Shown here in pieces: positions 4,989-5,963 of a stretch of DNA of 5,963 nt (position 1 is its first letter; every line of letters begins with the position of its first letter). The position numbers and the translations under genes were made by a program. The notes below the pieces were generated by a model that worked only from the letters and a program-made list of their open reading frames with translations, was not told where the DNA came from and searched no databases. The stretch is from Thermodesulfobacteriota bacterium (GTDB lineage Bacteria > Desulfobacterota > RBG-13-43-22), in assembly GCA_025454185.1 (NCBI GenBank), contig JALOOY010000118.1:1-5963 (forward strand), in the 5' to 3' direction.

Positions 4989-5963
4989 CTGTTTCCCCCG
5001 CTGCCGGCGCCATGCGGTCGGCAGGTCCTCTCCGGAGTGCTCCCACTCCTCCCAGCGCTTCCAGTTCCTCTTTCCAAACCATCTGTCGCCTATAATTCCG
5101 GTGCGGTTGGAAGGGTTGGGCCAATCCTTGCGGGGAATCGCCCACGAAGGCGATCTTCTCCCGGCCTTTTTGTCCCCGGTTTTCGGACAGGAAGGTCAAG
5201 TACCCGATATCTGCCGGACTGAAACCCATGAGGCGGGTGGTGACCCGGTCGACCAGCAGGGGATCGGTCCCGGCCAGGGCCCAGTCCAGGACCAGAGGGC
5301 GGCCGTGGATCGGACCGTCGCCTTCCATGCCCTCGAACCCGTCTATGACGGCCAGGTGGGGCGGAATGATCCCGGCCAGTTGAAACAGAAACAGGTTGAT
5401 ATTCAGATAGCCCTGATGGAGCTTCACCTTGTCGCTGGGGATGAAACGGGTCCCCAGGAGGCCGTTGAGCCTTTCGAAGGAGATCAGCCCCCGCAACGTC
5501 CCGGGCAGCCGTTCGGTGAGCCGGTGGAAGGGGTCCCAGAGCCCGGAAAGGGCGGACACCCGGGAACTGCGGATGAGGCTGCCCACCAGCATGTTTTTAA
5601 GAGAAAGGGTGACCCCTACCGTATCGTGGGTCTTGGGGGGGGTGACGGAGATCCGGAAGTCACTGCGCAGCATGGTCTGGGCCACCCGGAAAGGGTGTTC
5701 TCTCCCGGCGGAATCTTTAAGGAGCACCGTTTCAAAAATATCCCGATTGAGATCCACCAGCTCGAGGCGCGGATATTCTTTTTTGAGCTCGAGATAGCCG
5801 AAATGTTTGAAGCCTTCGAAGGTGTCCCCCAGAGCGGCCCCCTCGGCGATCTTGATCAGGGTCCCGGCCCGTTCTCCCAGGAAATCGATGACCGCCTTGA
5901 CCGCCTCCACGTGCGTAGCCGCCTTCTGTTCGGTGGTGGAAACGAAATTGGGTTTGATGACGA
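4966..5963 (-). CDS. DUF362 domain-containing protein, N-terminus beyond right window edge
   Basis: 331 codons plus the TAG stop are visible and the frame stays open to the right edge. The first visible residues, VIKPNFVSTTEQKAATHVEA, are the typical early DUF362 motif (IKPN). The true start is therefore outside the window, and the GTG at 5908-5910 is not the start. Further family features are RISVTPPKTHDTVGVTLSLK followed by NMLVG, and IIPPHLAVIDGFEGMEGDGP followed by IHGRP and a TDPLLVDRVTTRLMGF segment. DUF362 (COG2006) is common in anaerobic bacteria and archaea, and I know of no settled general biochemical role. No C-terminal ferredoxin-type cysteine motif is present, although some DUF362 proteins carry one. 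The C-terminal 40 residues are low-conservation and charged. The gene overlaps the downstream cyclophilin-like gene by 23 nt. Confidence 0.9.
   Translation of the reverse strand, partial: VIKPNFVSTTEQKAATHVEAVKAVIDFLGERAGTLIKIAEGAALGDTFEGFKHFGYLELKKEYPRLELVDLNRDIFETVLLKDSAGREHPFRVAQTMLRSDFRISVTPPKTHDTVGVTLSLKNMLVGSLIRSSRVSALSGLWDPFHRLTERLPGTLRGLISFERLNGLLGTRFIPSDKVKLHQGYLNINLFLFQLAGIIPPHLAVIDGFEGMEGDGPIHGRPLVLDWALAGTDPLLVDRVTTRLMGFSPADIGYLTFLSENRGQKGREKIAFVGDSPQGLAQPFQPHRNYRRQMVWKEELEALGGVGALRRGPADRMAPAAGETDGQENMD

Noticed and set aside
4515..5222. Plus-strand open frame of 235 codons across the convergent gap
   Set aside because: It runs through the palindrome and is antisense to the cyclophilin-like and DUF362 genes, both of which have clear family motifs.
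5908..5910. GTG as start codon of the DUF362 gene
   Set aside because: The open frame continues upstream to the window edge with the conserved IKPN motif, so the real start is outside.
1..5963. CRISPR array, tRNA, rRNA, transposon or phage genes
   Set aside because: No regularly spaced repeats, cloverleaf sequences, transposase or phage motifs were seen by reading both strands.

Overview
The window looks like GC-rich bacterial chromosome. It carries an ordinary translation-machinery operon (rpsB-tsf) next to a small set of poorly characterised genes. The mix of families (an S2 with a long acidic tail, an SPFH protein with zinc ribbons, DUF362 and COG2164 cyclophilin-like proteins) and the codon use fit an anaerobic Desulfobacterota/Deltaproteobacteria-type genome. 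That placement is inference from family content, not a search result. No tRNA, rRNA, CRISPR array, transposase or phage gene is visible.

Layout. Positions 1-1156 (minus strand) hold the 5' part of tsf (elongation factor Ts, cut by the left edge) and all of rpsB (ribosomal protein S2). The rpsB stop and tsf start share a TTGA overlap. Positions 1157-1392 form a divergent spacer with a very AT-rich core. It contains a good sigma70-type promoter with an UP-like tract for rpsB, and a roughly 100-nt leader with a bulged hairpin that could be an autoregulatory element. Positions 1393-3768 (plus strand) hold two tightly linked genes: an SPFH-domain protein with three C-terminal zinc ribbons, and, 3 nt later, an unrecognised protein with two zinc ribbons and five copies of a hydrophobic-P-aromatic motif. 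A strong intrinsic terminator ends this pair. Positions 3857-4573 (plus strand) encode a secreted CsgG-family protein without a lipobox. Positions 4617-5963 (minus strand) encode a DUF362 protein (N-terminus beyond the right edge) overlapping a COG2164 cyclophilin-like protein. The 43-bp gap between the convergent genes is almost filled by a perfect 17-bp inverted repeat.

How the genes relate. rpsB-tsf is a housekeeping unit. The SPFH/zinc-ribbon pair is the most interesting part: two adjacent, probably co-translated proteins with five C4 zinc ribbons between them, resembling the SPFH and zinc-ribbon components found beside PspA in Bacillus (ydjFGHI). It may be a membrane or envelope-stress module, but no PspA gene lies in the window. 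The CsgG-like protein is probably a separate transcription unit. DUF362 and the cyclophilin-like gene are probably one operon of unknown function.
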